Assembly: GCF_025370105.1 (NCBI RefSeq)
Contig: NZ_JANQBK010000003.1
Coordinates: 372,001-436,000 of the forward strand
Length of the DNA stretch: 64,000 bases
Origin: Sphingomonas hylomeconis
GTDB lineage: Bacteria; Pseudomonadota; Alphaproteobacteria; Sphingomonadales; Sphingomonadaceae
Reading direction: 5' to 3'
The notes beneath the pieces are model-generated. The model had not been told where the DNA came from. It did not search any database and saw only the letters and a list, made by a program, of their open reading frames with translations. Made by a program: the position numbers and the translations under genes. Position 1 is the stretch's first letter; each line of letters begins with the position of its first letter. Shown here in pieces: positions 8,084 through 16,625 of the stretch.

Positions 8084-10471
8084 ATGCAAAACCTATTCAT
8101 CCGCGGCACGGTTGCCGCGCTGCTCGCCTGCACGTCGAACGTCGCGATGGCGCAAGCCGATGTCCAGCCCGATCAGGCCGAACTCGGCAGCGAGGATATC
8201 GTCGTCACCGCCCAGAAGCGCGAGCAGCGCATCCAGGACGTGCCGCTGACCGTCACCGCGGTGACCGGCGCGCGGATGGCCGAGCTGGGCGTCAATTCGC
8301 TGACCGAAGTGGCGATGTACATTCCGGGCCTGCGTATTCAGGAGCAGAGCGCGAACAATCCGGGCTTCGTGATCCGCGGCATCACCTCGGACAGCGGCTC
8401 CTCGCAGCAGGGCGCGCGCGTCACGCTCTATTATAACGGCGTGGACATCTCGCGCACGCGCGGCGCGTACCAGGATCTCTACGATCTCGAGCGCGTCGAG
8501 GTGGTGAAGGGCCCGCAGGCGACGCTGTTCGGCACCGCCTCGGCGGTCGGCGCGGTCTCGATCATCTCGGCGCGCCCGGTCGCCGGCACGTCGGGCGGGA
8601 TCACCGCGTCGTACGGCAATTACAACCGCACACAGGTGTCGGGCTTCCTCAACGCGGGCAACGACGTGCTCGCCGGTCGCCTGGCGTTCGCCTACAAATA
8701 TCGCGACGGCTATGTCCGCAACATCGCCGGCGATCCGGATCGCGCCAACCAGAACCAGGGCCGCATCGACCAGGACGATCTCAACGGGCAGGACCAGCGC
8801 GGCGTGCGCGGTTCGCTGCGCTTCACGCCGTCGGACAGCGTCACCGCCGATCTCGTGCTGACCTATGACGGGCAGCGCAATCCCGGCACCGCGTTCAAGA
8901 GTCGTGCCTTCGCGCCGACCGGCGGGCAGACCGGCGATTATGGCGATGCTGAACTGTCGGGCTCGCCGTTCAGCGAACAGGTGCTCGGTGACCGCAAGCT
9001 GGGCCTCAAGCGCAACGTGTATGACGCCAATCTGACCGTCGCGATCGACGTCGCGCCGGGCGTCACCTTCACCACGGTCAACGGCTATCGCCGCTTCGAC
9101 GCCAACGAGGTGTTCGACGCCGATGGCGGCCCGGCCTGGTATCTCGAATTCGCCGAGGATGCGAAGGGCGACCAGTGGAGCCACGAAGGCCGCTTCAACT
9201 TCACCGGCGACAAGCTCCGCGCCTCGTTCGGCTGGAACGCTTTCTTCGAGAATAACAGCCAGCGCGTGCCCTTCTCGACCGAAGAGGGCACATACATCGC
9301 CTGCTCGGTCGCCGGCGCCTATGCCCCGGTGCGCGCAGGCCTGACCGCCGCTGGCGTGCCGACCGGCACGGGCTGCGTCGCCGCCAACGGCACGATCCCT
9401 GCCGCCACGCTCGCCACCCGGCTGCTCAGCGGCGGCCGTCTCACGCAGCAGGCCTATGCCTCGGAATTCACCAATTTCGGTAACAACGACACTTATTCGG
9501 TATTCGCCGACGCGACCTGGACGCCGGTGCCCGCGCTCGAGGTCACGGCGGGTGCGCGCGTGCTGATCGAGGATCGCCAGTCGGGCTATAGTTCGGTGCA
9601 GCCCAATTCGGTGCTGCTCGCCGGGCTCGGCATCAACACCAGCCTGCTTGGCACGGTCAGCACCGGCGGGCGCAAGCTCGAGGCTGAGCGCAGCTTTTCG
9701 GCCTTCCTGCCGCGCTTCAACGTGCTGTACCGCGTCACCGATCGCGTCAACATCTACGGCACGGTCAGCAAGGGACGCCGCTCGCCGGTGGTCCAGCTCG
9801 CCGCAGCATCGGTCGGCGGCACGGTCGTTCCCAATCTGCAGATCATTCCGAACGAAATCGTGTGGAACTATGAAGGCGGCATCAAGGGCAGCGCCGGTCC
9901 GTTCACCGGCTCGCTCGGCGTGTTCTATCAGACCTACAAGGGCTTCCAGTTCTCGGTCACGCAGAACGCCGTCACCACCACGCAAAGCGCCGATGCCAAG
10001 AATCTGGGCGTCGAGGCCGAGGCCAATCTGCGGCTCGGGCAGATGGTCTCCCTGTTCGGCAACTTCGCCTATATCGACGGCAAGTTGAACGAAGACGCGG
10101 CGTTCGGGAATTTCTCGGGCGATCGTTTCCGTCTGCAGCCGAAGATCAGCGCCTCGGGCGGCATCAACGTCCGCGTGCCGCTGAACGACAGCGTCACGCT
10201 CTATGCCGTTCCCTCGGCGACCTATCAGAGCAAGGTGTTCTTCGAACTGCCCAACAACGATGCGATCAGCCAGGGCGGCTACACGCTGGTCAACGCCCGC
10301 GCCGGCGTCGAGTTTGCGCAAGGTCGCTACCGGATCGGTGGCTTCGTGCGCAACGCGACCAACGAACGCTATCTGATCGATGCCGGCAATACCGGCGGCG
10401 GCTTTGGCGTCCCGACCTACATTTCGGGTGAGCCGCGCATGTATGGCGTGGAAATCGGCGGCAAATTCTGA
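8084..10471 (+). CDS. TonB-dependent outer-membrane receptor
   Basis: The 795-residue protein has a signal peptide (cleavage near AMA-QA, residue 24) and a TonB-box-like segment EDIVVTAQKREQRIQDVP. A plug domain follows (VYNGVD-like YYNGVDISRTRG; VEVVKGPQATLFGTASAVGAVS), then a long beta-barrel ending in a C-terminal F (GVEIGGKF). Such receptors import siderophores, vitamins or oligosaccharides using TonB energy. The KREQ-IQDVP plug type is the common sphingomonad class; the substrate cannot be assigned. A GGGGG ribosome-binding site precedes the ATG. A strong terminator lies directly downstream, so it is probably monocistronic. Confidence 0.93.
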   Translation: MQNLFIRGTVAALLACTSNVAMAQADVQPDQAELGSEDIVVTAQKREQRIQDVPLTVTAVTGARMAELGVNSLTEVAMYIPGLRIQEQSANNPGFVIRGITSDSGSSQQGARVTLYYNGVDISRTRGAYQDLYDLERVEVVKGPQATLFGTASAVGAVSIISARPVAGTSGGITASYGNYNRTQVSGFLNAGNDVLAGRLAFAYKYRDGYVRNIAGDPDRANQNQGRIDQDDLNGQDQRGVRGSLRFTPSDSVTADLVLTYDGQRNPGTAFKSRAFAPTGGQTGDYGDAELSGSPFSEQVLGDRKLGLKRNVYDANLTVAIDVAPGVTFTTVNGYRRFDANEVFDADGGPAWYLEFAEDAKGDQWSHEGRFNFTGDKLRASFGWNAFFENNSQRVPFSTEEGTYIACSVAGAYAPVRAGLTAAGVPTGTGCVAANGTIPAATLATRLLSGGRLTQQAYASEFTNFGNNDTYSVFADATWTPVPALEVTAGARVLIEDRQSGYSSVQPNSVLLAGLGINTSLLGTVSTGGRKLEAERSFSAFLPRFNVLYRVTDRVNIYGTVSKGRRSPVVQLAAASVGGTVVPNLQIIPNEIVWNYEGGIKGSAGPFTGSLGVFYQTYKGFQFSVTQNAVTTTQSADAKNLGVEAEANLRLGQMVSLFGNFAYIDGKLNEDAAFGNFSGDRFRLQPKISASGGINVRVPLNDSVTLYAVPSATYQSKVFFELPNNDAISQGGYTLVNARAGVEFAQGRYRIGGFVRNATNERYLIDAGNTGGGFGVPTYISGEPRMYGVEIGGKF

Positions 10472-10497
10472 TCCACGGCGAAGACGAACAGAGGCCG

Positions 10498-10536
10498 GGC
10501 GCGCGGGTGGACATGACCCGCGCGCCGGTCTTGTTT
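10498..10536 (+). terminator. Rho-independent terminator after TonB-dependent receptor
   Basis: An 11-bp perfect stem GGCGCGCGGGT / ACCCGCGCGCC with a 7-base loop is followed by GGTCTTGTTT. It lies 27 bases after the receptor stop and upstream of typA. Confidence 0.8.
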
Positions 10537-10617
10537 CGCGCCGCCCTTGTTGCGCTGCGACAAGTAGGCTAGGGGCGCGCGCTAATCATTCCCCAAGCTA
10601 AAGCACCGGATACACTC

Positions 10618-12459
10618 ATGGCCCTCCGCAATGTGGCGATCATCGCGCACGTCGATCACGGCAAGACGACCCTCGTCGATCAGCTGTTCCGTCAGTCCGG
10701 CACGTTCCGCGACAACCAGCGCATCGAAGAGCGCGCGATGGATTCGAACGATCTCGAAAAAGAGCGTGGCATCACCATTCTCGCCAAGCCGACCTCGGTC
10801 GACTGGACGCCGCCGGGCGAATCCGAGAGCATCCGCATCAACATCGTCGACACGCCAGGCCACGCCGATTTCGGCGGCGAAGTCGAGCGCATCCTGTCGA
10901 TGGTCGACGGCGTCGTGCTGCTGGTCGATTCGTCCGAAGGCGCCATGCCGCAGACCAAGTTCGTCACCGGCAAGGCGCTGGCGCTGGGCCTGAAGCCGAT
11001 CGTCGTCGTCAATAAGGTCGATCGCTCGGATGCGCGCATTCAGGAAGTGCTCGACGAAGTGTTCGATCTGTTCGTCAGCCTCGACGCGAATGACGAGCAG
11101 CTCGACTTCCCCGTGCTCTATGCCTCGGGCCGCAACGGCTATGCCTCGACCGACATGGACGCGCGCGAAGGCACGCTGATCCCGATGTTCGAGACGATCG
11201 TCAGCCATGTTCCCGCCCCCAAGGTGGAAGTCGCCGGTGTGCCGTTCACCTTCCTCGTGACCTTGCTCGACCGCGATCCGTTCCTCGGCCGCATCCTCAC
11301 CGGCCGGGTCAATTCGGGGGTGGTCAAGCTCAACCAGCCGATCCACGCGCTCGATAACGATGGCAAGATCATCGAGACGGGTCGCGCCTCCAAGATCATG
11401 TCGTTCCGCGGGCTCGATCGCGTGCCGGTCGACGAAGCCAAGGCCGGCGACATCATCAGCCTGGCCGGGCTTTCGGTCGCGACTGTTGCCGACACGATCG
11501 CCGACGTGACCGTCTCCGAGCCGCTGCACGCCCAGCCGATCGATCCGCCGACGCTGTCGATGCGGTTCGCGGTGAACGATTCGCCGATGGCCGGCCGCGA
11601 GGGCACCAAGGTGACCAGCCGCATGATCCGCGAGCGCCTGTTCCGCGAGGCCGAATCCAACGTTGCCGTGAAGGTCACCGAGGCGGCTGACAAGGACAGC
11701 TTCGAAGTCGCCGGCCGCGGCGAGCTCCAGCTCGGCGTGCTGATCGAGACGATGCGCCGCGAGGGCTTCGAACTCGGCATCTCGCGTCCGCGCGTGCTGT
11801 TCGGTGAGGACGAAGAGGGCAAGAAGACCGAGCCGTACGAAACCGTCATCATCGACGTCGACGATGAATATTCGGGCACGGTCGTCGAGAAGATGAACAT
11901 CCGCAAGGCCGAGATGACCGACATGCGTCCGTCGGTCGGCGGCAAGACCCGCATCACCTTCTCGGCGCCGTCGCGCGGGATGATCGGCTATCACGGCGAG
12001 TTCCTGTCGGACACGCGCGGCACCGGCATCATGAACCGGCTGTTCGAGAAGTACGGCCCGCACAAGGGCCAGATCGAAGGCCGCAAGAACGGCGTGCTGA
12101 TCTCGAACGGCGCGGGCGAAGCGAACAACTACGCACTGGGTCCGCTCGAGGAGCGCGGCATCCTGTTCGTCGGCCATGGCGAGGCGCTGTACGAGGGCAT
12201 GATCGTCGGCGAGAATGCCAAGCCTGACGATCTCGAAGTCAACCCGATGAAGACCAAGGCGCTGACCAACTTCCGCGCCTCGGGCGGCAAGGACGATCAG
12301 GTCCGCCTGTCGCCGCCGAAGCGCGCGACGCTCGAGCAGGCGATCGCCTATATCGACGACGACGAGATGGTCGAAGTGACGCCGAAGTCGATCCGCCTGC
12401 GCAAGCGCTATCTGGACGCCAACGAGCGCAAGCGCGCGAGCCGCGCGAAGCAGTCGTAA
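10618..12459 (+). CDS. typA: Ribosome-associated GTPase TypA/BipA
   Basis: This is a full-length 613-residue translational GTPase. The P-loop AHVDHGKTT is at residues 10-18, the switch I region has ERGITI, switch II has [11 protein letters not shown] and the G4 motif is NKVDR. Elongation-factor-like domains follow, including the domain V signature ([19 protein letters not shown]) and the BipA-specific C-terminal domain. BipA helps assembly of the 50S subunit and stress or cold adaptation. The ATG at 10618 is the only sensible start. A hairpin without a T-tract follows the stop. Confidence 0.97.
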   Translation: MALRNVAIIAHVDHGKTTLVDQLFRQSGTFRDNQRIEERAMDSNDLEKERGITILAKPTSVDWTPPGESESIRINIVDTPGHADFGGEVERILSMVDGVVLLVDSSEGAMPQTKFVTGKALALGLKPIVVVNKVDRSDARIQEVLDEVFDLFVSLDANDEQLDFPVLYASGRNGYASTDMDAREGTLIPMFETIVSHVPAPKVEVAGVPFTFLVTLLDRDPFLGRILTGRVNSGVVKLNQPIHALDNDGKIIETGRASKIMSFRGLDRVPVDEAKAGDIISLAGLSVATVADTIADVTVSEPLHAQPIDPPTLSMRFAVNDSPMAGREGTKVTSRMIRERLFREAESNVAVKVTEAADKDSFEVAGRGELQLGVLIETMRREGFELGISRPRVLFGEDEEGKKTEPYETVIIDVDDEYSGTVVEKMNIRKAEMTDMRPSVGGKTRITFSAPSRGMIGYHGEFLSDTRGTGIMNRLFEKYGPHKGQIEGRKNGVLISNGAGEANNYALGPLEERGILFVGHGEALYEGMIVGENAKPDDLEVNPMKTKALTNFRASGGKDDQVRLSPPKRATLEQAIAYIDDDEMVEVTPKSIRLRKRYLDANERKRASRAKQS

Positions 12460-12481
12460 GGCGGATGGGCGGGTCGGGCGA

Positions 12482-12501
12482 GCCGCAGCGCAAGCTGCGG
12501 C
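12482..12501. terminator. Hairpin between convergent typA and radical SAM cassette
   Basis: GCCGCAG-CGCAAG-CTGCGGC is a perfect 7-bp stem nested in a wider GC-rich inverted region (GGGCGGGTCGGGCG ... CGCCCGCCCGG). There is no T-tract on either side, so intrinsic termination is uncertain. The rest of 12502-12596 shows nothing recognisable. Confidence 0.45.
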
Positions 12502-12596
12502 GCGCCTGACGCCCGCCCGGCCAGCCTCGCTCGGGCGAGGATCGACGGCGGTCTAGGCTGCGCCGTTCCGGTATGCGGCACCGTCCGGCGTGCAGG

Positions 12597-12800
12597 TCAC
12601 GGCAGCCCCAGCAGCCGTCCCATCGCCGTGCGCAGCTCGGCCGTCGCCGCGCGCACGGCCGCCGCGGACTCGGCATGCGCCGCCTCCAGCGCCGCCAGAT
12701 CACCGCCGCAAAAGTCGCAATCAGCATGTTCGATCCGCACGAAGCGGCGACAGCCGCGACACAGGCGCAGCGGCACCGGAATGCGCCCGGGCTCAGGCAT
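12597..12800 (-). CDS. Small zinc-ribbon-like protein, third gene of radical SAM cassette
   Basis: The 67-residue protein has two CxxC pairs (C14/C17 and C28/C31, spacing of 10), which look like a zinc ribbon, and then GGDL. The remainder (residues 36-67) is an Ala-rich helix. Its ATG overlaps the last 8 bases of the radical SAM gene, so it is translationally coupled to it. Function is unknown. The tight coupling suggests a role with the enzyme, as a partner, metal-binding accessory or possibly substrate. I do not recognise the family with certainty. Confidence 0.7.
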   Translation of the reverse strand: MPEPGRIPVPLRLCRGCRRFVRIEHADCDFCGGDLAALEAAHAESAAAVRAATAELRTAMGRLLGLP

Positions 12801-14010
12801 CGGCCAAGACGGCGGGCATGGCCGCCTCCACGACGATCGCGAACTCGCCGTGATCGAACGAACGCCCGTCCGCATCCTTCACCTTGACCAGCCGCTCGCG
12901 CAGGCCGCGTGCGGCAAAATCGAGCGCGCGATGATGGCACATCGGATTGTTGCCCGCGCGCCCCATCAGCGCATGCGCTGTCCAGGTGCAGCCCGCCAGG
13001 CACGTTTCGGCATAATAACAGCCCCGGCAATAGCCCCATAGGTCGTCTACCGTGCGGCGCCTATTGAACGCGATCGGCTCGGCATTTTCCCAGATGTCGC
13101 GCAGGCGCCGTGCGCGGATATTGCCGCCGGCATAGGGGCTGGGCAGGCCGGGGCAGGACTTGATCGTGCCGTCCGCCTCGATCCCCATCACGGTATCGCC
13201 GGCATTGCAGCCGTGGAAGTGGATCTCGTCGTTCATCACGTTGCGCAGCGCGGATTCGTGCGGCCCGAAATAGCCGATATTGCTCGCCGGCTGAATGAAC
13301 AGCCCGCGCTCGCGCCCCTCGACCGCCAGCTCGGCGAGCAGCGGCATCACGTCCAGCATCTGCCAGGGTTGCAGCAACATGTCCGGGTGGTCGGCGGCGT
13401 TGCCCATCGCCGTGGTGATCGCCAATTGCCAATTGTGGCAGCCGGCATCGATGATGATGTCCATCAGCGTGCGCAGTTCCGGCAGCGTATGGGCGTTGAT
13501 CTGCGTGTTGACGCCGACCTCCAGCCCGTGCCGGCGGACATTCGCCATCGCCGTCAGTGCCATTTCGAACGAGCCGATCACGCCGCGCAGCCGATCGTGC
13601 GTCGCGCCGATCCCGTCGATCGAGATGCCCACCGCGTTGAGCCCCGCCGCCGCCGCCTGTGCGACGCGCGCGTCGCTCAGGTTGCGCCCGCCGGTCTGCA
13701 GATCGCATTCCATCCCCCTGGCGCGGATTGCGGCGATGATCTGCAGCCAGTCCTTGCGCAGATAGGCTTCGCCGCCGATCAGCCCGACGCTGCGGGCGCC
13801 CAGCTCGGCGATCTGATCGACCAGATCGAGCGCCTCTTCGGTCGACAGCTCGTCGCGCCGGCGCCGCCCGGCCCGCGATCCGCAGTGCGTGCAGGCCAGG
13901 TCGCAGGCCAGCGTGATCTCCCACACCACGCTCACCGGAACGCGTCGCAGGATGTCGTCCAGCCCCGAATAGCGAACGGGCAGCGCGATGTCGTGCTGCC
14001 CCTCGATCAC
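12793..14010 (-). CDS. Radical SAM/SPASM domain protein, probable peptide maturase
   Basis: The 405-residue enzyme has the radical SAM cluster CDLACTHC (C36, C40, C43) and a core barrel (GLIGGEAYLRKDW, VGISIDG). A complete seven-cysteine SPASM arrangement follows at C268, C286, C328, C331, C337, C341 and C358, which in the family holds two auxiliary Fe-S clusters. SPASM enzymes usually modify ribosomal peptides or partner proteins. The GTG start overlaps the stop of the upstream 76-residue gene (GTGA), and the 3' end overlaps a zinc-ribbon gene. The gene order small protein - maturase - small protein resembles a RiPP-type locus. The substrate and product are inferred, not shown. Confidence 0.88.
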   Translation of the reverse strand: MIEGQHDIALPVRYSGLDDILRRVPVSVVWEITLACDLACTHCGSRAGRRRRDELSTEEALDLVDQIAELGARSVGLIGGEAYLRKDWLQIIAAIRARGMECDLQTGGRNLSDARVAQAAAAGLNAVGISIDGIGATHDRLRGVIGSFEMALTAMANVRRHGLEVGVNTQINAHTLPELRTLMDIIIDAGCHNWQLAITTAMGNAADHPDMLLQPWQMLDVMPLLAELAVEGRERGLFIQPASNIGYFGPHESALRNVMNDEIHFHGCNAGDTVMGIEADGTIKSCPGLPSPYAGGNIRARRLRDIWENAEPIAFNRRRTVDDLWGYCRGCYYAETCLAGCTWTAHALMGRAGNNPMCHHRALDFAARGLRERLVKVKDADGRSFDHGEFAIVVEAAMPAVLADA

Positions 14011-14237
14011 GCGCTCGCTTTCCGCGCCACGCCCTGGGCCGCTTTGATCAGGCCGTCAAAGTCGCCATATTCGGCCTTGAGCTCCTGCGCACCCTTGATC
14101 AGCGCATTAAGTTCTACGGTGTCGGCGCGCTCGAGAATGTCGAATACAACGGGGCGATAGTATACACGGCCCGGATCAAGAAGGCGATGCAGTCGATCGA
14201 GGGTCAATGCTTCGAGGCGTACCTTAGGAATTGCCAT
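14007..14237 (-). CDS. 76-residue protein, candidate precursor or partner of the radical SAM enzyme
   Basis: The start ATG at 14237 has GGGGAG 7 bases upstream. The product has an N-terminal part rich in Leu/Arg with a VYYRP segment (residues 25-29). Two similar stretches follow: ALIKGAQEL (45-53) and GLIKAAQGV (62-70), separated by KAEYGDFD. It has no cysteine and no signal peptide. It ends in a 4-base overlap with the radical SAM gene, so the two are expressed together. This could be the peptide substrate or a carrier. No cleavage site or typical RiPP leader is certain, and the family is not firmly recognised. Confidence 0.72.
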   Translation of the reverse strand: MAIPKVRLEALTLDRLHRLLDPGRVYYRPVVFDILERADTVELNALIKGAQELKAEYGDFDGLIKAAQGVARKASA

Positions 14238-14512
14238 TTCCTGTCTCCCCATCGTGCGACAGTCGAGTCGCTGTAAAACAATACTATAAATATACGTCTG
14301 TGCAAAATGCGGATATATTGCCCGGGGATAAACTATAGGCATAGTATTCGCGGAGCAGGTGAAGGCTGCCGGAAGGCGCAGCTGAACGGCGGCTAAATGG
14401 CGCATTCCAAGTGGGTTAAGGCCGACTCGCTTAATCCGAGGAAACAAGCTCGGCAGGGTGCGCGTTTATCGGACCGAAGCGGATTGGGCTTGCTGGCATG
14501 AGGAGTATGAAC
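14238..14512. promoter_or_regulatory. A+T-rich divergent promoter region
   Basis: About 275 bases lie between the radical SAM cassette (reverse) and a secreted protein gene (forward). Bases 14275-14350 are distinctly A+T-rich for this genome, with TATAAATATA and the small inverted repeat ACTATAGGCATAGT (14332-14345). Promoters for the cassette probably lie here, but I cannot assign -35/-10 boxes with confidence. Confidence 0.4.
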
Positions 14513-14926
14513 ATGAACAGCTTGATGAAGAAAGCGGGTCTGGGCGTGGCACTCGCCGCCACGGCGCTCACGGCGGCGGCGCCGGCCGATGCGCAGCGCT
14601 ATCGCGGCGGCTGGGGCGGTGGCTATGGCCGCGGCTATGATCGCCACCACGACAGCGCCGGGCCGGCGATCGTCGCGGGCATTGCCGGTCTCGCGATCGG
14701 CGCGGCGATCGCCTCCAACGGGCGCGATCGCTACCGTGACGATTATTACCGCGATCGCGGCTATCCGCGGAACTACGATTACAATTACTATCAGCGGCGC
14801 GGCTATTACCCCAATGACGGCTATTATGCGCAGCGCTATCGCGGGCGCGGCTATGGCGGGTGCCGGGTCGAGCGGCGCTGGGATCCGTATTACGGGCAAC
14901 GCGTGCGCGTGCGCGTCTGCTACTGA
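14513..14926 (+). CDS. Small secreted Tyr/Arg/Gly-rich protein with glycine-zipper segment
   Basis: The 137-residue protein has a signal peptide (cleavage near ADA-QR, about residue 24). A short hydrophobic glycine-zipper helix follows (GIAGLAIGAAIAS), then a region dominated by Tyr, Arg, Asp and Gly (RYRDDYYRDRGYPRNYD style). It ends with two cysteines that could pair. Such proteins are common surface or periplasmic proteins in sphingomonads and have no assigned function. Of three close ATGs, 14513 is best spaced from GAGGAG. A strong terminator follows 20 bases downstream. Confidence 0.75.
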   Translation: MNSLMKKAGLGVALAATALTAAAPADAQRYRGGWGGGYGRGYDRHHDSAGPAIVAGIAGLAIGAAIASNGRDRYRDDYYRDRGYPRNYDYNYYQRRGYYPNDGYYAQRYRGRGYGGCRVERRWDPYYGQRVRVRVCY

Positions 14927-14945
14927 TCCGATGATCGTGCGGGAG

Positions 14946-14973
14946 CGGCGCCGGAGCGATCCGGCGCCGTTTT
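14946..14973 (+). terminator. Rho-independent terminator
   Basis: Perfect 10-bp stem CGGCGCCGGA / TCCGGCGCCG with a GCGA tetraloop followed by TTTT, just after the secreted Tyr-rich protein gene. Confidence 0.9.
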
Positions 14974-15016
14974 CGTGTCTGGCAATTGCGGGGATTTTGC
15001 GCCAAAGGCTCGGCCC

Positions 15017-15295
15017 ATGACCGATACGCCCCCAGACCGCCTGTCCTCCAACCCGCGCAGCCCGTTCTTCGACGAGGAGAAGCTGGCCCGCGGCATCGGC
15101 ATCCGCTTCAAGGAGCGCGAGCGCCATGACGTCGAGGAATATTGCCTGTCCGAAGGCTGGATCCGCGTCGCGCTCGGCAAGAAGGTCGATCGCAAGGGCA
15201 ATCCGCTGACGATCAAATATAGCGGCCCGGTCGAGGCCTGGTACGAGCGCCCCGCCGATGGCGCGGGCGATGCGGTCGCCGTCGACGAGAGTTGA
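15017..15295 (+). CDS. DUF3297 family protein
   Basis: The 92-residue cytoplasmic protein matches DUF3297. Conserved segments include PPDRLSSNPRSPFF, IGIRFKERER, VEEYCLSEGWIRV and KKVDRKGNPLTIK. No function is known for the family, which is a short single-domain protein found widely in Proteobacteria. The ATG at 15017 matches the family N-terminus (MTDTPPDRLS). It is convergent with the next gene, with a hairpin between the two. Confidence 0.88.
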   Translation: MTDTPPDRLSSNPRSPFFDEEKLARGIGIRFKERERHDVEEYCLSEGWIRVALGKKVDRKGNPLTIKYSGPVEAWYERPADGAGDAVAVDES

Positions 15296-15301
15296 TCGAC
15301 C

Positions 15302-15332
15302 GGTCCCGGCAGGCGGTAATCCTGTCGGGGTC
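15302..15332. terminator. Bidirectional hairpin between convergent genes
   Basis: A 12-bp stem GGTCCCGGCAGG / CCTGTCGGGGTC (three G-T pairs) with a 7-base loop lies between the stops of the DUF3297 gene and the reverse-strand secreted protein gene. There is no clear T-tract. Confidence 0.5.
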
Positions 15333-15828
15333 AATCGTGATCGACGAATTCGCCTTCCGGCAGGCGCTGCTGCGCCGTGGTGAGGTCGAGGATCGCGTCG
15401 GCAGGCGCGATGCAGCGGTCCTGCGACACCGCGGTGCCGCCTTTCGTCACTATGATGCCCGCGCCGAATGCCGGATCGTTCGGCCCGTCGCCGAAGCGGG
15501 TGCGGATCGTGCTGCTATAGACGACATAGCCATAATCGCCGCTGGCAAACCGCACCTGGCTTTCGCCCCCGCCAGAATAAGCACGATTGGCATAGGTCAA
15601 TCCGGCGGAGCCGGCGGGCGAGACAAGTTCGAGCTTGCCCGGCAGGCCGGCGCGATACTGCGTGCCGCCTTGGCCGGCGCAGACCGCGACCAGCCGCCGC
15701 TTGGTGCGGCATTCGAAAATGACCGTCTCGGCGGGCGTGCACAAGCTTACCGGCTTGGCCACCGGCGCCGCGTGGAGCGGCGCCAGCGTCAAGGGCGCGG
15801 CCAGCGCAAGCAGCGTCAGCGGCTTCAG
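15331..15828 (-). CDS. Uncharacterised secreted protein downstream of LytTR regulator
   Basis: The mature part (about 140 residues) contains four cysteines (SLC, FEC, AVCAG, DRC), which suggests disulfides in the periplasm. A clear signal peptide precedes it (LKPLTLLALAAPLTL ... LHA-AP). No ATG, GTG or TTG lies directly before the signal peptide. The best position is a CTG at 15828 that overlaps the LytTR stop codon (CTGA). The nearest ATG is 78 bases further out and would add an atypical tail. It is probably coupled to the regulator gene. The family is not recognised. Confidence 0.65.
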   Translation of the reverse strand: MKPLTLLALAAPLTLAPLHAAPVAKPVSLCTPAETVIFECRTKRRLVAVCAGQGGTQYRAGLPGKLELVSPAGSAGLTYANRAYSGGGESQVRFASGDYGYVVYSSTIRTRFGDGPNDPAFGAGIIVTKGGTAVSQDRCIAPADAILDLTTAQQRLPEGEFVDHD

Positions 15829-16625
15829 TGCACGAACCGCGCAACGACGTCGCGATAGCTGCGCGACACCTTCACCTGCGCGTTCGACTGCAGCACCAGG
15901 AAGCATTCGCCGTTGGTGTGCGGCTTCACCTCTTTCACCAGGTCGAGATTGACGATCGTCGAGCGGTGCACGCGCTGGAAACGGCGCGGATCGAGCCGCT
16001 TCTCCAGATCCTTCATCGTCTCGCGCAGGATCAGCGTGTTGTCGCCGGTATAGATGCACATGTAATCGCCGGCCGCGTCGATGCGCTCGATCGTGTCGAC
16101 GTCGACGCGGAAAATCTGCCCGCGATCCTTGATGTTGATGAGCTTCTCGAAGCGGTTGGCGGAGACCTGCTCGCCGCCCTCGCCGAGCTCGGTGACGGTA
16201 TCCGGCGAGACTTCGGCCAGCACTTCCTTCAGCCGATCCACTTCCTCCACGCCGCGTTTCTCGGCCAGCCGCTGCCGCACGCGGTCCAGCGTGTCGGCCA
16301 GGCGCGATTCCTCGACCGGCTTGAGCAGATAATCCACTGCCTGCGCCTCGAACGCCTTGAGCGCATGATCGCTATATGCGGTCACAAAGACGAACAGGGG
16401 CGGCTCGACTTCCATCAGGCCCTGGACGACCGAGAAGCCGTCGAAGCCGGGCATCTGGATGTCGAGGAAGACCAGATCCGGCTTGTGCGTCTTGATGCTG
16501 CGGATCGCCTCGCGGCCATTCTGGCAGCGGTCGATGATCTCGACATCCTCGTGCGCGGCGAGGCGGAGTTCCAAGCCCTGGATCGCCAGTGACTCGTCAT
16601 CCACCAAAATCGTTCTAATCGTCAT
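15825..16625 (-). CDS. LytTR-family response regulator
   Basis: The 266-residue regulator has a receiver domain with acidic pocket DDE at residues 9-11, phospho-acceptor D55 in FLDIQMPG, T82, and K102 in LLKPVE. A linker follows, then a C-terminal LytTR DNA-binding domain (about 165-263: RFQRVHRSTIVNLDLVKEV, SYRDVVARF). LytTR regulators bind short direct repeats upstream of their targets. It is encoded in an ATGA overlap just after its histidine kinase, so the two form a LytS/LytR-type pair. Targets are unknown; the small secreted protein gene just downstream is one candidate. Confidence 0.93.
   Translation of the reverse strand: MTIRTILVDDESLAIQGLELRLAAHEDVEIIDRCQNGREAIRSIKTHKPDLVFLDIQMPGFDGFSVVQGLMEVEPPLFVFVTAYSDHALKAFEAQAVDYLLKPVEESRLADTLDRVRQRLAEKRGVEEVDRLKEVLAEVSPDTVTELGEGGEQVSANRFEKLINIKDRGQIFRVDVDTIERIDAAGDYMCIYTGDNTLILRETMKDLEKRLDPRRFQRVHRSTIVNLDLVKEVKPHTNGECFLVLQSNAQVKVSRSYRDVVARFVH

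Noticed and set aside
8093-10321. 742-codon open frame on the reverse strand over the TonB-dependent receptor
   Set aside because: Shadow frame with no domain; the receptor reads through the forward strand with a signal peptide and plug domain.
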